A stretch of 64,000 nt of DNA from Acheta domesticus (Eukaryota; Arthropoda; Insecta; Orthoptera; Gryllidae): NCBI GenBank assembly GCA_031308135.1, contig JAHLJT010009355.1, positions 7,055,074-7,119,073 on the forward strand, in the 5' to 3' direction. The notes below the pieces were generated by a model. The model searched no databases, was not told the DNA's origin, and saw nothing but the letters and a program-made list of their open reading frames with translations. This document shows positions 1 to 11,989 of the stretch, in pieces. The position numbers and the translations under genes are program-made. The first letter of the stretch is position 1. Each line of letters opens with the position of its first letter.

Positions 1-132
1 ATTAAAACTCTGAACAATTCTCCCTAAAACTCTACATATTTTTGGAAGTATTTTTCTCCTGCATTGTAATGTGTCTCATTTCGTTAATTGGATGATTTCT
101 GCAGTATGTGGTCCTGAGAAAGATTCTTTAAA

Positions 133-460
133 TTGATTGATTAGTGTTTTCGGGCGCGTCGTCTGCTACGATCTTTAGTCCCACAAGTGCAAAATATATT
201 TTTATCGCGAGAAGTGCCAGTGATCATCTCTCGTTGGACCGTACGATCCACACGGCAGCTTGCGGAGTTTTCTCCAACCAGGTATCTTCCACCAGCGGAA
301 CACCGCCCCAGTCGAGACAAACTCTAAGCTCTCGACGTGTGTAGTAGTGTAGTGCATGTGAGGATTGAGGATAGGACAAGGAAGCGGAAGGAAAGGTCGA
401 GCGCGGTCCGTGGTATGTTTGTGAGGGTACCGCTCCGCGATTCGTGAAGTGTTGATCGGA
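133..460 (-). repeat. Dispersed repeat family A, copy 1
   Basis: On the minus strand this matches the repeats near 6.2, 45.0 and 50.3 kb. Shared blocks, in order, are a CTAACAAACGGGCC-like block, a TTTCCTTCC tract, CTACACTAC, a GCTTAGAGTTTGTC-like block, a GGTGGAAGATACCTGGTTGG-like block, and an end in AATCAATCAA (seen here as TTGATTGATT at 133-142). Copies are diverged and truncated at different points, as expected of a SINE-like retroposon. No open reading frame is conserved between copies, so the open frames inside it are not genes. Confidence 0.75.
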
Positions 461-599
461 GCCTATGCAAAGAAAGATTTGAAATAATTAGAAGACAAAT
501 TTCAAGAAATGGAATGAATGACCCGATGATGCCTCAGGAACATCAAAGAAAGAACAGTGTCTGACATGAAGTGTGCCTCACAGATGTCGGAGACGTGAA

Positions 600-1370
600 A
601 GGCCTACGGGAGGTCATGGGCGTTGAGGCCTGGGGGCGTGGGGGGCGTAGAGGTCTTTGGAGGCGTCGTGGCGTGGGGGTTGGAGAGCGGGGGCGTGGTC
701 TTAGGGGTCGTGGGAGCGTCGTGGCTTGGGGAGCGTGAGGGCGTCGGGAGCGGCGGGCGTCGAGCCATCGCGTCGAGGGCGTGGTTGCGTGGGAGCTTAG
801 GGGTTGTGGGAGGCGTCGTGACTTGGGGGCGTGGGGAGCATCGTGACGTGGGGAGTGTGGGGGCGTAGTTAGCGGGGGGCGAGGTCGCAAGGGGCGTCGT
901 GCGCGTTGCGGCGTGGGGGGGGGAATTGGCGAGCGTGGAGGGTGTGGGGTGCGTCGAGAGCATGATAGCGTGGGGAGCGTTAGGGTCGTCGTTGGCGTCA
1001 CGGCGTGGGGAGCGTGGAATGCGTGGGGAGCGTGGGGGCATGGGAAACATGGGAGTCGCGGGTGTCGTGGCGTGGGGTCGTAGGGAATGTCGGGAGCGTG
1101 GGAGGGGTGAGGGCATCGGAGGCGTGGGTGGCGGGGGCGCGTCGACCGCATGGGGGCGTCGGGGGCGTAGGTTCGTCGGGAGAGCCGGGAGTTTCGGGGT
1201 TGGCGGGGGCGTCGTGGAGGCGGCAACGACCACGTTGGCGGTACGTCGCCGGCGTCGGGGATGTCGGGATTCGGCGGCGTCTAGGGCAGCAGTGTTGGGT
1301 AGAGCGTGGGGGCTGGGGAACGGCGTGGGCACGCCCGTCGGGGGCGTCAGAATGAGCTGAGGCGGCGGCG
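600..1370. repeat. Degenerate G-rich minisatellite, unit about 9 bp
   Basis: About 770 bases are built from variants of GCGTGGGGA, GCGTGGGGG and GGCGTCGTG. The clearest stretch, near 1000-1050, has consecutive 9-base steps. The plus strand is strongly G-biased. Long frames stay open in several overlapping phases on both strands (for example about 543-1226 and 604-1668 minus, 899-1360 plus) because the repeat is poor in A and T; they encode low-complexity Pro/Arg/His or Gly/Val/Trp strings. I do not regard any as a gene. The exact unit should be settled by autocorrelation. Confidence 0.6.
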
Positions 1371-1670
1371 GCGGCGCGCGCGCGCGTGCGCGTAGAGTAT
1401 TGAGAGATCGGGCGTATCGGGGGCGGGGCAGGCGCCAAGTGCTAATGACATTAGGCGGCGCGCGGGGGCGGGGGCGGGGCGGGGGCGGCGCCGATGGGTT
1501 ACAAATTACAAAGCGCGCGGCGCGTGAGGGGGCGATCGGCAGGTATCGGCAGGTGCGCGCTCCCACGCGCGCTCGCTCCCCACGCGCTCCGCCCGCCGCT
1601 CCCTCCGCCCCCTCGCACGCGCCTTGCCTTCTCTCGCTTTTGCTGTCTTTACAGCTCTCGTGTGTCAATC
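1360..1670. other. CpG island with alternating CG tract and GC boxes
   Basis: Begins with an alternating GCGCGCGCGCG tract near 1374-1392, then several GGGGCGGGG GC boxes at about 1418-1485. It ends abruptly in AT-rich DNA near 1670. It could be a promoter-type island, but no start site or exon can be identified. Confidence 0.45.
1443..1453. promoter_or_regulatory. Palindromic TAAT-N3-ATTA homeodomain-type site
   Basis: TAATGACATTA lies inside the GC-rich island. Two inverted TAAT half-sites with a 3-base spacer form the known P3-type site for cooperative dimers of paired-class homeodomains. A single site can occur by chance, so function is only suggested. Confidence 0.25.
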
Positions 1671-1679
1671 CTGGGAGAA

Positions 1680-2420
1680 GTTTCCCAAGCCTTTTTCGTA
1701 AATATATTTCTGAAAAAAGGATAATATTAGTAACATTTCTTTAATTGATTTTGAATTTTAAAAGTTCATAAAATAGAATTTCTATAGCATATAATTAGAC
1801 CCCAATATACTTGAAATTCTTTTTGTCAACACGTTTTGACTCTTCTTTGAGGTTACTATGTTACATTATTTACTTACGCGAGTAATTCGTACGCATATTG
1901 GTTGTAGTCTACAGCCAGAAACTTTAGAAAGTCGTTAACTTTATAATTACGTATTATACTACAATTTAATTATCTTCTTCATAAGTAATATTTTTCGAAG
2001 GTAATTGATGCATGCAATGTAGTTTAACCTATACAAGAATTAACAGATAAATAGGATATGTTCCTTTATAGTAAGAATTTGTCATCGAAAAAAAAAACGT
2101 GGTCCGATGAACTTGATATGTGATGATGAAATTATTCATATTAAGCACCGTAGTAGAATATTTAAAAAGAAACATGTGCATCTTGTAACGTTACAATTTT
2201 GATCTCAATTATGTGGAACTTTTCATGTACCGTAGGATGCGACTGCATCTTCGTAATAAACGAAAATACCGATATTTTTGTTCGCTCGCGATTCGTCAAA
2301 TCTCCAGGCCTCCAAATGTCTTTGTTCGACGAACCTTTAATGCCGCTCAAACGAATAGAAAAAAAGGTTAAACGCTATTGAGTAATCGGTATTTAACCAA
2401 GAGATGTCCAGGGGGCCATG
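1680..2420. other. AT-rich DNA, no recognised feature
   Basis: Mixed AT-rich sequence. A short open frame on each strand at 2160-2380 (about 60 codons) has no recognisable domain. I see no repeat or RNA gene here. Confidence 0.4.
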
Positions 2421-2424
2421 CAGG

Positions 2425-2860
2425 ACCCTCTAAGCATCGATCTCGGCGGAGAGCGCGAACAGCGACGGCGAGGACGGCGTCCTCTCCGGATCTTGTAACG
2501 GGGATTACAGCGACGACTCGGGCGGACCTGTAACGATCTCGGGGCAGCGGCGGCCGGCCGGCCGGCCGCGCCTCGCCCTCACGCTTTTCGTCCCGCGGCG
2601 TCGCGGCGCGTCGCGGCGCCCCCCACTCCGCGACGTCGCTAAGAAGCTTATTGGCGCGTAGGAGGAAAAAATAAATACCCTGCAGCGGGGATTATTTTTT
2701 TATAAACAAGGCTGCGATTGAGGGCCGCTCTTGGGGACGGCAGAGGTCGCGGCGGGAGCGGCGACGGACGCGGCAGGCGGCGACGGCGGGCGGACCTGGA
2801 GGCGCAGGCGAGACCAGGCGACGGGATGGACGGTGCAGAACGCCGTTTCTCAACTTTTAC
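2425..2860. other. CpG island
   Basis: Very CpG-rich, with a self-complementary GGCC tandem (about 2551-2570) and GTCGCGGCG repeats (about 2593-2620). AT-rich DNA interrupts it at 2660-2710, and it resumes with GGCGGCGACGG-type sequence. No promoter element or exon can be called with confidence. Confidence 0.5.
2434..2658 (+). CDS. Possible exon fragment, Ser/Asp/Gly-rich (weak)
   Basis: A 75-codon frame without an ATG opens after a TAA at 2431 and closes at TAG 2659. Its first part is acidic and Ser/Gly-rich (about residues 5-33, including SDGEDG and GDYSDDSGG), unlike the Arg/Pro or Gly/Ala strings in other islands here; the second part becomes Arg/Pro-rich. A usable 3' splice site is not obvious: the best AG is TAAG at 2431-2434, without a pyrimidine tract. 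I do not recognise a family. It could be chance in CpG-rich DNA. Confidence 0.12.
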
Positions 2861-2889
2861 CGGGGCGTGTCATAACTTTTTATTTGTAA

Positions 2890-4940
2890 CGAGTATGTGA
2901 GAAGTATTTGTATTTGTTTAGAAAATACTTACGTAATGACTATTATAAAATGTCATTTTAGCAGAACTTTGATGTTTGTAGTTTGATGTCTCCAGTTCTT
3001 TGAAATATAAAATATTCTTGGTTAGCTCTTCACCTTTACTATCTATTTGGAATTCGGAAACTCCATATGACTAAATATTTGATCACTGATTTCTTTATTT
3101 TTCTTTAGGGATTTGATGTTTGTGATTTTTATGTATTATGATTTCACTTATTATATATTCATTGAAAAATGAAAGGGAATTAAAATGAATACTTTAATGA
3201 CAGTTACATATCTGTCATTTAAAGACGTTATGTTTTTTCTCCTCTTTAAGGTGACTGATGAAATCATAATTTCCTTACGTACCCTATGTTTCCGGAAGCG
3301 CCGTTAGAGAAAGGACAGTTTAAGAGAGACAACTGACAGTTCTGTTATTTCTCTAATATATTATAAATTATTATAACATTTTAGGAAGTTTTCGTTAAAT
3401 TTAGTTACGTTAAACGTTTGGAAAGACACTAATTTTAATTATTTTTATTTGATTTTTTTAGTTTTCTTCAAAAAACTGTAATAACTTAATGTGACGTGAG
3501 GGACAAGTGAAGTCTACGCACGTTTTTATGAATATTAAAATATATTGATAAGTTTTTCTTTTAAAATTTTGCGTTTGTATCTCTTCAGAAAAGTTTTAGG
3601 GCTCATTGACTTTTCCTTCATAAAATCACCAATCACCTATGTCTTATTACTGTAGTAATAATGATGTACATAATTGTTTAATGACGTATAATTAAAGTTG
3701 AAGCCAATAAAATAAATATTCAATTCAATATTCAAAAAATAAATTACTGTAGTAAATTTTAAACGTTGATTGTAAAACACAAGCACAAAGGTTTGATACT
3801 GTTGCTACAACAGCTTTTGCGACGGTGGGGGGAGGTCAAAAACGAAAAGAAGTTCTTTTTTTCCCCTTTCAGATCTCACCGTACCAACCTTTAGTCATTT
3901 AGCCTCTCCCTCCTCTACTACTGCACTAACTTATAGACTGTCGGAAGCTTAACTGAACTTTTAAAGTGGACACGAATTAAGCAGGAAAAACAAAGGGTGG
4001 ATCAAAAATAAAGTCACGCAACAGAAAATTAACAATTCTAAACTCATCAAATCGATTTTTTATTCTGACTCTAGATATTATGAAAGAGTAATTGTAGTTG
4101 TTGTTAGATTGATTTTAAATTTTCTCGTGTTGTAAAACGTGTCAACATCATAACTTACAACCAATATAAGAAAAAACAAATTATTTTCGTTGACATATAC
4201 CACTGATATAAAATTGAATCCTTATCGTCACAGTAAAACATGTATTGAAAATCAAACGCACCTGCCTATTCATTTAGCGAGTACGTAACTTTGGGATTTA
4301 TTTCAATTTTCGCTGTCGCAAAACAATCGTCATAGAGACCCCGGAAGAGATGATGTGTGATGGAGGTGAGGTCAAGATAGTGCGCATGCGCTAAACAAAA
4401 TCGCAAAAGGTGACGCCGCTTTGTTTGTGGAGTGCTCCTAGAGCCCTCCATTATATTTGGGAAAGAGATACCATTGAGGAAAGGAAGAAGGGAACGCTCG
4501 CCACACATGTCGGTATCTATTAATTCCGTCATTTCCACTACGGCATATAATTCACGCACAATAGAGGTTGTTTCCCTCCTTTTCATCTGGTTTTTGTGAT
4601 ATCTCTTTTCTTCTCTCCTTTGTTTCTCTCAGTTCTTACTCATTCTTTTCCGCTCTCCCTCTCATGTTTATGGGAGGAGACCTTTGTATCCCTTTCTTTC
4701 TCTTGTATAATTTACACAGAATAACCGATACAATGAAGGGTGAAAAGGAAGGCTGAAGGCACGAGCAAAAACTGAAAGATACAGATGGGGAAAAGCGAGA
4801 TTCGCTGTGCGAGCGGGGATAAAAAAAAACGCCCAACCCCGCCTTCATAATATGAAAGGAATAGAGATACGCCTATAAAAACACAGACAGACACGAAATA
4901 TTCAGAGGCAAGGAGGAGATAGGATCCCCGCGCGGCGGGT
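2890..4940. other. Non-coding stretch, mostly AT-rich
   Basis: No gene, RNA gene or clear repeat recognised. A frame at 4266-4586 (minus, 106 codons) has no known domain or supporting splice sites, and 4570-4900 is CT/GA-rich. I see nothing else supportable. Confidence 0.35.
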
Positions 4941-6100
4941 TTTATGTACGATATTGGGAAAAATCGCGGAAAGAGAAAACGCTAAGCTGTCATTTGCAGC
5001 AGTGGCTCCGCCGCCGCCGCCGCCGCCGCCGCCCTGTCCCGCCTCCCTCGGCGGCCGTGCCGCTCCAGCCGCCGCCTGCCACCTTTGCTGCCTCTGCTAC
5101 TGTTGCCAGCCGTCGCCTCTGAGCCTGCAGCGTCTGCCGGCATTCCCTCCACTCTGTTGTTACCATCTCTGCCTCCATATGTGCCGTTTCTACGGCATCC
5201 CACCCGCAATCCCGCGTGAATCCTGTACGTCTTCTTCCTTTTCTCCCAGACTTAATCCTGTACGTCGGGATCTCCGAGTCGGCCATTGTCGTTGCCATTT
5301 ATACTCATATCTAACCATTGTCGGACTTCATATCGCCGCAGCCTACTTTCAGTGCGGCTTTCACCTACACGCTTCTGTCGAAATTGGTAATTCAGTTTTT
5401 TTCCCAATCTCTACTATTTCCTCATTACCATTACAGTAATCGAACATTGACCAAATTATTCAATTAGATTTTATACATTAGTAATAATTTTCAGAACTTT
5501 CGACACAATCTTCACATATAAATCTGGCGCATAAAAAATTTTCATGATATTGACTTGTGTTCTTTCTTTTCTGCGTTTCGTTCCGCTGTCAACAATTTCC
5601 ATTACTAAGCAATTACTTCAGCTTTATCTTCCACTTCTGCAATTCCACCATCTCTATCCTTTTTCTCCCGCTTTGCTGCCTGTTCCTTTCTCCGTTTCCG
5701 GATCTGCAGAATCTGGATTGCCTCCAACCAGTCGCTGTACCCTGTTGTCACTTCTCTGACTCCATCTCACCTTGTCCATTTGAAGGGAGTCATTCTACCA
5801 CTTCCATTCACTCCCACACACCCTCCCCTGTGCCAGCTCTCGAAGCCTTGCCCCACCTCCACCCTCCACCCTCCACCTTCACCACCTCTCCCACCTTTCC
5901 GCCCTTCCCCAGCCTTCCGCCCCCGCCCCCGCCCGCGCCCCGCACGCACGACGGCCCCCGAGGGAGGGGGAGGGGCCGCGACGGCGCGGGGGAGGGGGCA
6001 TTTTTATCATGTTACGCGCCTGCGGGGCGCCGGGCGCTGGCCTCTGCCTCGCGCCTTCTTTCCACGCGGAGCGGTGAGCACTTCGCGGCTCGACCCACGT
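4940..6100. other. CCG run, pyrimidine-rich tract and CpG island
   Basis: A (CCG)n run at about 5008-5035 is followed by CT-rich sequence. Two blocks, about 5090-5185 and 5670-5765, resemble each other (both contain TTTGCTGCCT, CTGTTGT and TCTCTGCCTCC-type words), suggesting an old partial duplication. A CpG-rich segment lies at about 5900-6090. A frame from ATG 4954 to 5439 (161 codons) has a basic start, then Pro, Cys and Leu runs; it is not a recognised protein and probably reflects low complexity. Confidence 0.4.
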
Positions 6101-6149
6101 GACTTGATCGGGAGAGATGGCTCAGGGCATCAAGTGATGTCTGACCGGG

Positions 6150-6622
6150 AGGTCCTAGGCAGGGTTTTCGACACTAGCTTGTCAGCTAGGTAGAATTCCG
6201 TCGATGTCTGGAGGAAAATTCTAGCAGCCGGCTGCCCTCATCGGTAGTTTTCCGTGGTTTCTCCCATCAACACCACGCGATTGCCGGAGCAGTACCCTAA
6301 CAAACGGGCCATGGATCGCGCGCGATCTTTCCTTCCTTTTCCTCTCCTCTTACACACACACTCACACTAACATACACTTCACTACCACACATGCCTGGAG
6401 AACGGTCTGGAGCTTACAGCTTGTCCCGGCTGGGGCGGTGCCCGGCTGGTGGGAGATACCTTGTTGAGGGGAAATCCCCGCTAGTCGACGGTAGGTCGGC
6501 GCTGGATCTCGCCATCCAGCGGGCAAAAGATCATCGCCACCTCCCGAGAAAAAACACGCAGTACACTTACGGGGACTCATGAGCAATAGTAGTTGACGAC
6601 GCCCGGAAACACGAATCAATGA
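6150..6622 (+). repeat. Dispersed repeat family A, copy 2 (most complete plus-strand copy)
   Basis: Shows the family blocks in order: a TTTTCGACACTAGC-like head, AATTCTAGCAGCCGG, TAGTTTTCCGTGGTTTCTCC, CCCTAACAAACGGGCC, GATCTTTCCTTCCTTTTCC, CACTACCACACATG, TTGTCCCGGCTGGGGCGG, GGTGGGAGATACC, a variable centre, CACTTACGGGGACTCA and the end AATCAATGAA. A short CA-rich run lies inside it (about 6350-6372). Open frames across it (6362-6619 minus, 6391-6582 plus) are repeat sequence, not genes. Confidence 0.8.
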
Positions 6623-6629
6623 AGCAATC

Positions 6630-7890
6630 CAAAGCTCTTCACTACGTACAACACTTTACTGGAAACAACGCCAATTTTAAACTGTGTGGTAATACCCAAG
6701 CATTGTAATAAGTGGAATTAAAATTAATAGTTAAATATGAAAAATATTACTTTTGATGAGAAGAAAACATTTTAATTATAAAATAAGTATTTTTACGAAA
6801 CAATAAATCTTACAGACATAGATAGGACAATTTTAAACATTCTAATAAAACGTTCAGTAACACTATATTTGGATTGTTTTTAGTGCAATTCTTTTATGTT
6901 GCATTTATTTAAGTGATAGAATGTAAGTTTAGAAAATATAGAAATGTCATTTTGAAGATTTGGAAAATTAAAATATTAATGAAAAATATATTAACAATTC
7001 TGAATAGTGAACAGCTTTTTTCTTATTTTTCGACGATCTTGTATCATAAAACTAAATGAATTTTATATAATGTTTTAAAAGTAACTACCTATTATAAAAG
7101 TCATGGAAAATGAGTGAAAAAAATTCTTTACAAATAAAATTAAGATTCTCAAATGAACATCTGCTGTTTGATTATATAACAATGCCTTAGTGTGTATATA
7201 AAATTATGAGATGCATTTGAAAATCGATTGGAAGATCACAAATAAAGTTTACAGTGAGTAGAATTTAATATTATAGTATAAATTACTGTAGTGTTTAATA
7301 AACATTTAAATATTATATTCTGAAAATTCAAGCTATCATTTCTTTTAGAAATATTTAATGAAAATAATTTACATTTTAAACTGAGTAGTTTTTATAATAT
7401 TTTCTTGGTCTCATTTAGTAATCATAGTTCATTATCCTTTTTTTATTTTGTTCTCCACTTATGATTTAGTGATAATGATTCAACTACAACCATCTCGTTT
7501 CATAAGATCTCTTTCACCCTCAAATAAGCCTTCAAGGACTTTGTGCCAACATCACCGGCGCCGACTGTACAGTTGACACTAAACCAAAATGCAATGAATT
7601 CCTAATGAACGATTAGGTAAAGCAACGCAGAAACAATGACGCTACACAATGCGTGCTTGCACGCAGGCGCGCGCCTACGCGACTGCCGTTCAAACAGCAT
7701 CTTTAATGAAGAGTGTGAACAAATACAAGACTCTCCTCGCGCCCCGCCCCTCCCCGCCACGCCACGCTCCGTTCCTCACTCTGCACTCCTCATTTCGCGC
7801 CTGCTGAGTCATCTCAGACTTCCCATGGAACCATCACTTCCACTTGCAATGCCCTCTACTTCTCCTTTGGCGGTGACGGATTTTCGAACT
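6630..7890. other. AT-rich DNA with a small GC-rich end
   Basis: 6630-7540 is strongly AT-rich without a recognisable feature. 7630-7860 is more balanced, with a CGCGCGCC and CCCCGCCCC patch; its 86-codon frame has no recognisable domain. Confidence 0.35.
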
Positions 7891-7894
7891 TACT

Positions 7895-8125
7895 AGCTGT
7901 CGAATTCAGTTCCAGTCTTCAGTAGAATTCTAACGGCTGGTTGCGCTGATTGGTAGTTTTCCGTGATTAATATACTTAATATCTGTGTAGTACTCAAACA
8001 AATGGACCACGCGCGAGATCTTTTTGCCCTTAGTGTTGTCTCCAACTCTTCCCGTACTACATACAGTTATATACACTACACTACCATACATGTCGGGAGA
8101 CCAGTCGAGGGCTTAGAGGTGAACC
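7895..8125 (+). repeat. Dispersed repeat family A, copy 3 (5' part only)
   Basis: Matches copy 2 from the TCGAATTC-type head through GAATTCTAACGGCTGGTTG, TAGTTTTCCGTGATT, ACTCAAACAAATGGACCACG, GCGAGATCTTTTTG, CACTACACTACCATACATG and GGGAGACCAGTC, then loses similarity near 8125. The 3' half is missing. Confidence 0.7.
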
Positions 8126-8129
8126 TGGA

Positions 8130-9536
8130 TGGAAAGGTTAACCTACAGGTTAACTCTCTGAATTTTCAAAAATTGCAAAAGTTAACTTTTTTTCTTCCAC
8201 TCAGTCGTTTTCTGCTTCTCAAACTAAGCTCCTCATTTCTTGTTCTTCATTTCATTGCATTAAGGAAAACCTGTCTATTATGTTGCCTCGAAAGGTTAGA
8301 AATGAGTCACTTTGACGTACCAAAAAATTGCATTGAGTATGCAACTACATGATGAAATGATAATATGAAATATTATTTTCCAAATAGTTGTTTTAATTTT
8401 TTTTATCAGTACTAATCAGTTTCAGATCATTGCAAGCATTTTGTCAGCCCATGCAGGTCTGATCATGCATTTTTTCTGCCCTTCCAGAATAATAACAAAT
8501 CTGCTTTTAACACTTGATTTCCAAAAAAAAAAAATATTCCACATATATGCCTATTAATGAGATTTAAATATAAGACTCCATATTCTTATTTTAAAGAAAT
8601 ATTCTTATTTATGTTATGTCGGTAAATTTCAATTTTTTGGAAGATTGCATTAAAATAAACAAAAATTTATTCTTATAACAATTGGAAAATTTACAAATAT
8701 CATTACATTAAAACATGAAACTTTTGGCGATAAATGATTTTTACTTTGCCTAGTTTTGATTTGTCATCTCAAACACGTTTCACAATATTTTTTGATAATA
8801 GTAACTGGACATGTAAATTATATAGGTAAATGCATAAACAATTCACTGGAAGAATATATTCAAATAATTGTGAAGCTAAAAATGAATTGGAATATTGTCT
8901 AGTTCGTTACATACATTTTGATTTTGCTGTGTGTCGCAATTTACTGATGAAATGTGAACTATTTTGTACATACTCTTCATATCATAACATTTTGATGTAA
9001 TTAATTACCAATTTTAATTAATTCAAAAAACGATGACGGTAATTCGAGCTGGGATGTAATTAAATGCAATTTCCATTCCATTGAACATGACTTGTTTTAT
9101 TTTCTCTTAAAAATAACATAAACCAATTTGGAATATTAAAGGGATGATTTTATTTGTCATGTCGCGCTATTTTGCAGAGGATCGCTCTGCATTTGGTAAA
9201 TCATGCATCGTGAGGACTACAAGGAAAAAGTATTAAGTCCAAAATGAAATGATAATGGCATCCAGTACCTACAAAGGAAGTTGGCTTGGCAAATTACTAT
9301 TCTCAATGGAATGAAACCTTTACAAATATCTAAGGAAAATACACAGAAAATCCTGTCTGCAAAAAGTCATTCCCAGCTCTCTAAGATGAACTTAATACCT
9401 GCCTCTTGTATGCCCATTATATAATCTATCATTAATTCTCATTGATGCAAAAACTATTAATAATTAATGTCCTCTTTTAATCACAAGTCATTCAGAGCAC
9501 ACACTTTCTTCACAATTTGAAATCAACCTTGATTTA

Positions 9537-9568
<32 letters not shown>

Positions 9569-9780
9569 TTAAAGAGTTATTTTTCTAGCAGTTTATTTGC
9601 TCGATTATTATTCGAAACGTTTGCAAACTGCAAAATTTATCTCCTTAAAGAAGAATTTTATATATTGCAATTGTATACTGTATTACAAAAATTTAACGAT
9701 ATCGCAGTTGATATTATTAATGTTATTATTAACAGAAAATGACTCAACTCCCATCATTAAAAGGTTGACCATATATTTAT
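8130..9780. other. AT-rich DNA with a TTA microsatellite
   Basis: Strongly AT-rich. The only clear structure is a pure (TAT/ATT)n run at about 9541-9568. No coding or RNA feature supported. Confidence 0.4.
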
Positions 9781-9781
9781 G

Positions 9782-9880
9782 TGCCCAGCTGGTCTGATGA
9801 GCCGACTACTCAGCAGGTGTGATGAGCCGAAATAAGCTTTTTTCAAAAGCTATAGGATCAAATCCTGCGTGCGTCAAGGA
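9782..9880 (+). repeat. Possible tRNA-headed SINE fragment
   Basis: A box-A-like CAGCTGGTCTGATGAG is followed about 60 bases later by a box-B-like GGATCAAATCC. TGATGAGCCGA occurs twice inside. The spacing and degenerate box B are compatible with an old tRNA-derived retroposon head, but not with a working tRNA gene. Confidence 0.25.
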
Positions 9881-9899
9881 TATTTAATTAAGTGTTCGT

Positions 9900-11985
9900 G
9901 CATTGTCGCGTTTTCGTAGTGTCATGAATTGCATCCGCAGCAACAATTCATGAGTAATATAATCCCATGTCTGGTTATAAGTTCACGGTTTATAAGATTC
10001 TACGTATCACCTCGACCTAGTGTAAAATATATAAAAGTTTGGTTTACACAGCGAAGTGAATTGGGGGGGGGGGCATCAGGGATCATGGAACTGATTAGGA
10101 AGCAGCGAAGGGAGAGAGGTCTTCGTGGTAAAGGTGAAACATGGGTCACTGATGGCGCGGGGGTGATGAATATAAGAGAGATATGGAGGAGGGGTGTTGT
10201 TGAGACTGAAAAGATAAAGATTTTTAAGAAAGATACCAGTTTTAAATGCCAGTTATAGAGCTCACAAGTAGGTGCACTGAGAGACAGTTATAAGAATGTG
10301 CAGTGAAGAATTCATTTTTTTTCAAAAAGTACCCACTTATCGGAATTGCATCATAATGTTTATACAATTGGGAGTTGGTAATAATCCTGAGAGGATCGTG
10401 AGTCCAAGTAAATAAATCTGCTCTCTCTCTCCCTCCCTCTCTCTCTCGTTCTCCCTCTCTCCATCCTCCTCATCTCTTTTTATATCAAAACATGATAGTA
10501 CAGAAATATTGCTGAACATCAGTAGGAACTGTTTTACACTGTACTCACATTTTATAGAAAAACTTAAACAACTGGAAATAAAATATTTCAAGTAGGAAGT
10601 AAATTTTATTACTATAAAGTAAACAAATTAAATTTGTAAAATGTATAAACGTATCTTGAATTAAGAACGATTTTTTCCAATTACAAATGTATTTTAAATT
10701 AACTACTTCATTAAGTCAAGAGATTATTACTGAATAGAGTAAGAAAATTGAAGTAAAGTGAAATTATGAAAATCATGCACAAGTATGTTGTTTCATTTCA
10801 AGTGAAAAAAGAATGTAATTTGTTAGAATACAGTACTTATTGACATTACTGAGTTAATACAAATATACCTGACCTGTTTGATTGAATTCGATAAAGAATT
10901 TATATCCACCGAAAATTCCAAATATATTTCTCTTTGGAGAGTTAAGTAATTGCATTGATTGTCTCTGAAGAGCGAGGGATTCAATAAGCCCTCTCCACAA
11001 AGACCTGTATATTAACTTCAGCCATAATCAAATAAAGTACGCCGAATAAGGCATCTTCGACTTTTTATTAAAAACAGAAAATTGGAGAGCAGTGTAGGAA
11101 GATGAAATGGTCGTTGTAGCGTTCTGTAATGCCCGATAATGTAATAAAATTTTTTAGAAACCATAAAATTGAAGAAATCCCTTTCCACATTCAATAAATT
11201 CTTTAATTTCGTTGCCGTCCTCAAAGAGGACCGCTTTGACTGATGTCATTTCCACGGAATTATTTGCATCTCTTTATCTGTCCTGCGGCTTTACCAGCCA
11301 ATCCACAACGCTCGCGTTCGCCCTTCCACTTCCCTCGTTTCTACCAACCTCACGCTACGACTTTCAGCGTCTTCTTTGAGAGCAATCGAGTAACGTTGCA
11401 CACAGCGTTTGGACGCCGACAGCTCTGCGGGAAAGTTTCCGGCGCTTGTGATTGAATTTATAGATTTCGGTGAACAGCTGCGATCTTCCGTGGATTTTCC
11501 TACGCTCCCGTGAGCTTCTTCCACTTGAAGAAGTAGATTTGACTTCGAATTTTTTACTTGGCATAAAAATCAACATAGCTCTGAGGGGAACGTTGGGAGA
11601 AAGACGAAAATATTTTCAGATATTTTGTTGCATAGTAGGTTTTATAAACAAGAGATTATGATAAAATATTGATTATTATCATTTATAGGAATTATTATTA
11701 TTATAGTTCTTATTATTCTTATTGATGTAAATCAAAAGAAATTGCGTATCGTTTTAAATGCATATAATAGTATTTTTAAAGAAATTAGGGATTTTAATGA
11801 AATATGTATTTTCTGATGATGTACCAACTCTTTTAAGGAAGCTGGAAGTTAATTCAACTATAAGAAATATTTAGTTTAAATATACGTTATATAAAACTAC
11901 AGAACCAATACTACTTCTTTAACATGAATGTTTATTTTTCCTAAATTATTTCTGAAAAATTATTTATACTAATATGATGATTTTC
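9900..11985. other. Mostly AT-rich DNA with a CT microsatellite
   Basis: Contains a 10-base G run at about 10063-10072, a purine-rich block (10080-10200) and a CT/CCT-rich run at about 10420-10460. A more balanced block at 11220-11560 has 60-77-codon frames on both strands without recognisable domains. Nothing else is supportable. Confidence 0.35.
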
Positions 11986-11989
11986 ATTG

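Noticed and set aside
604..1668. Minus-strand frame of 354 codons
   Set aside because: Pro/Arg/His/Thr low-complexity peptide lying over a degenerate G-rich minisatellite; several overlapping phases are open at once, which points to composition, not coding.
9782..9850. Second hammerhead-like site (CTGATGAG ... CGAAA)
   Set aside because: The core words are present but the sequence between them does not form a proper stem II, and flanking sequence gives no stem I; better explained by a tRNA-like head with a repeated TGATGAGCCGA word.
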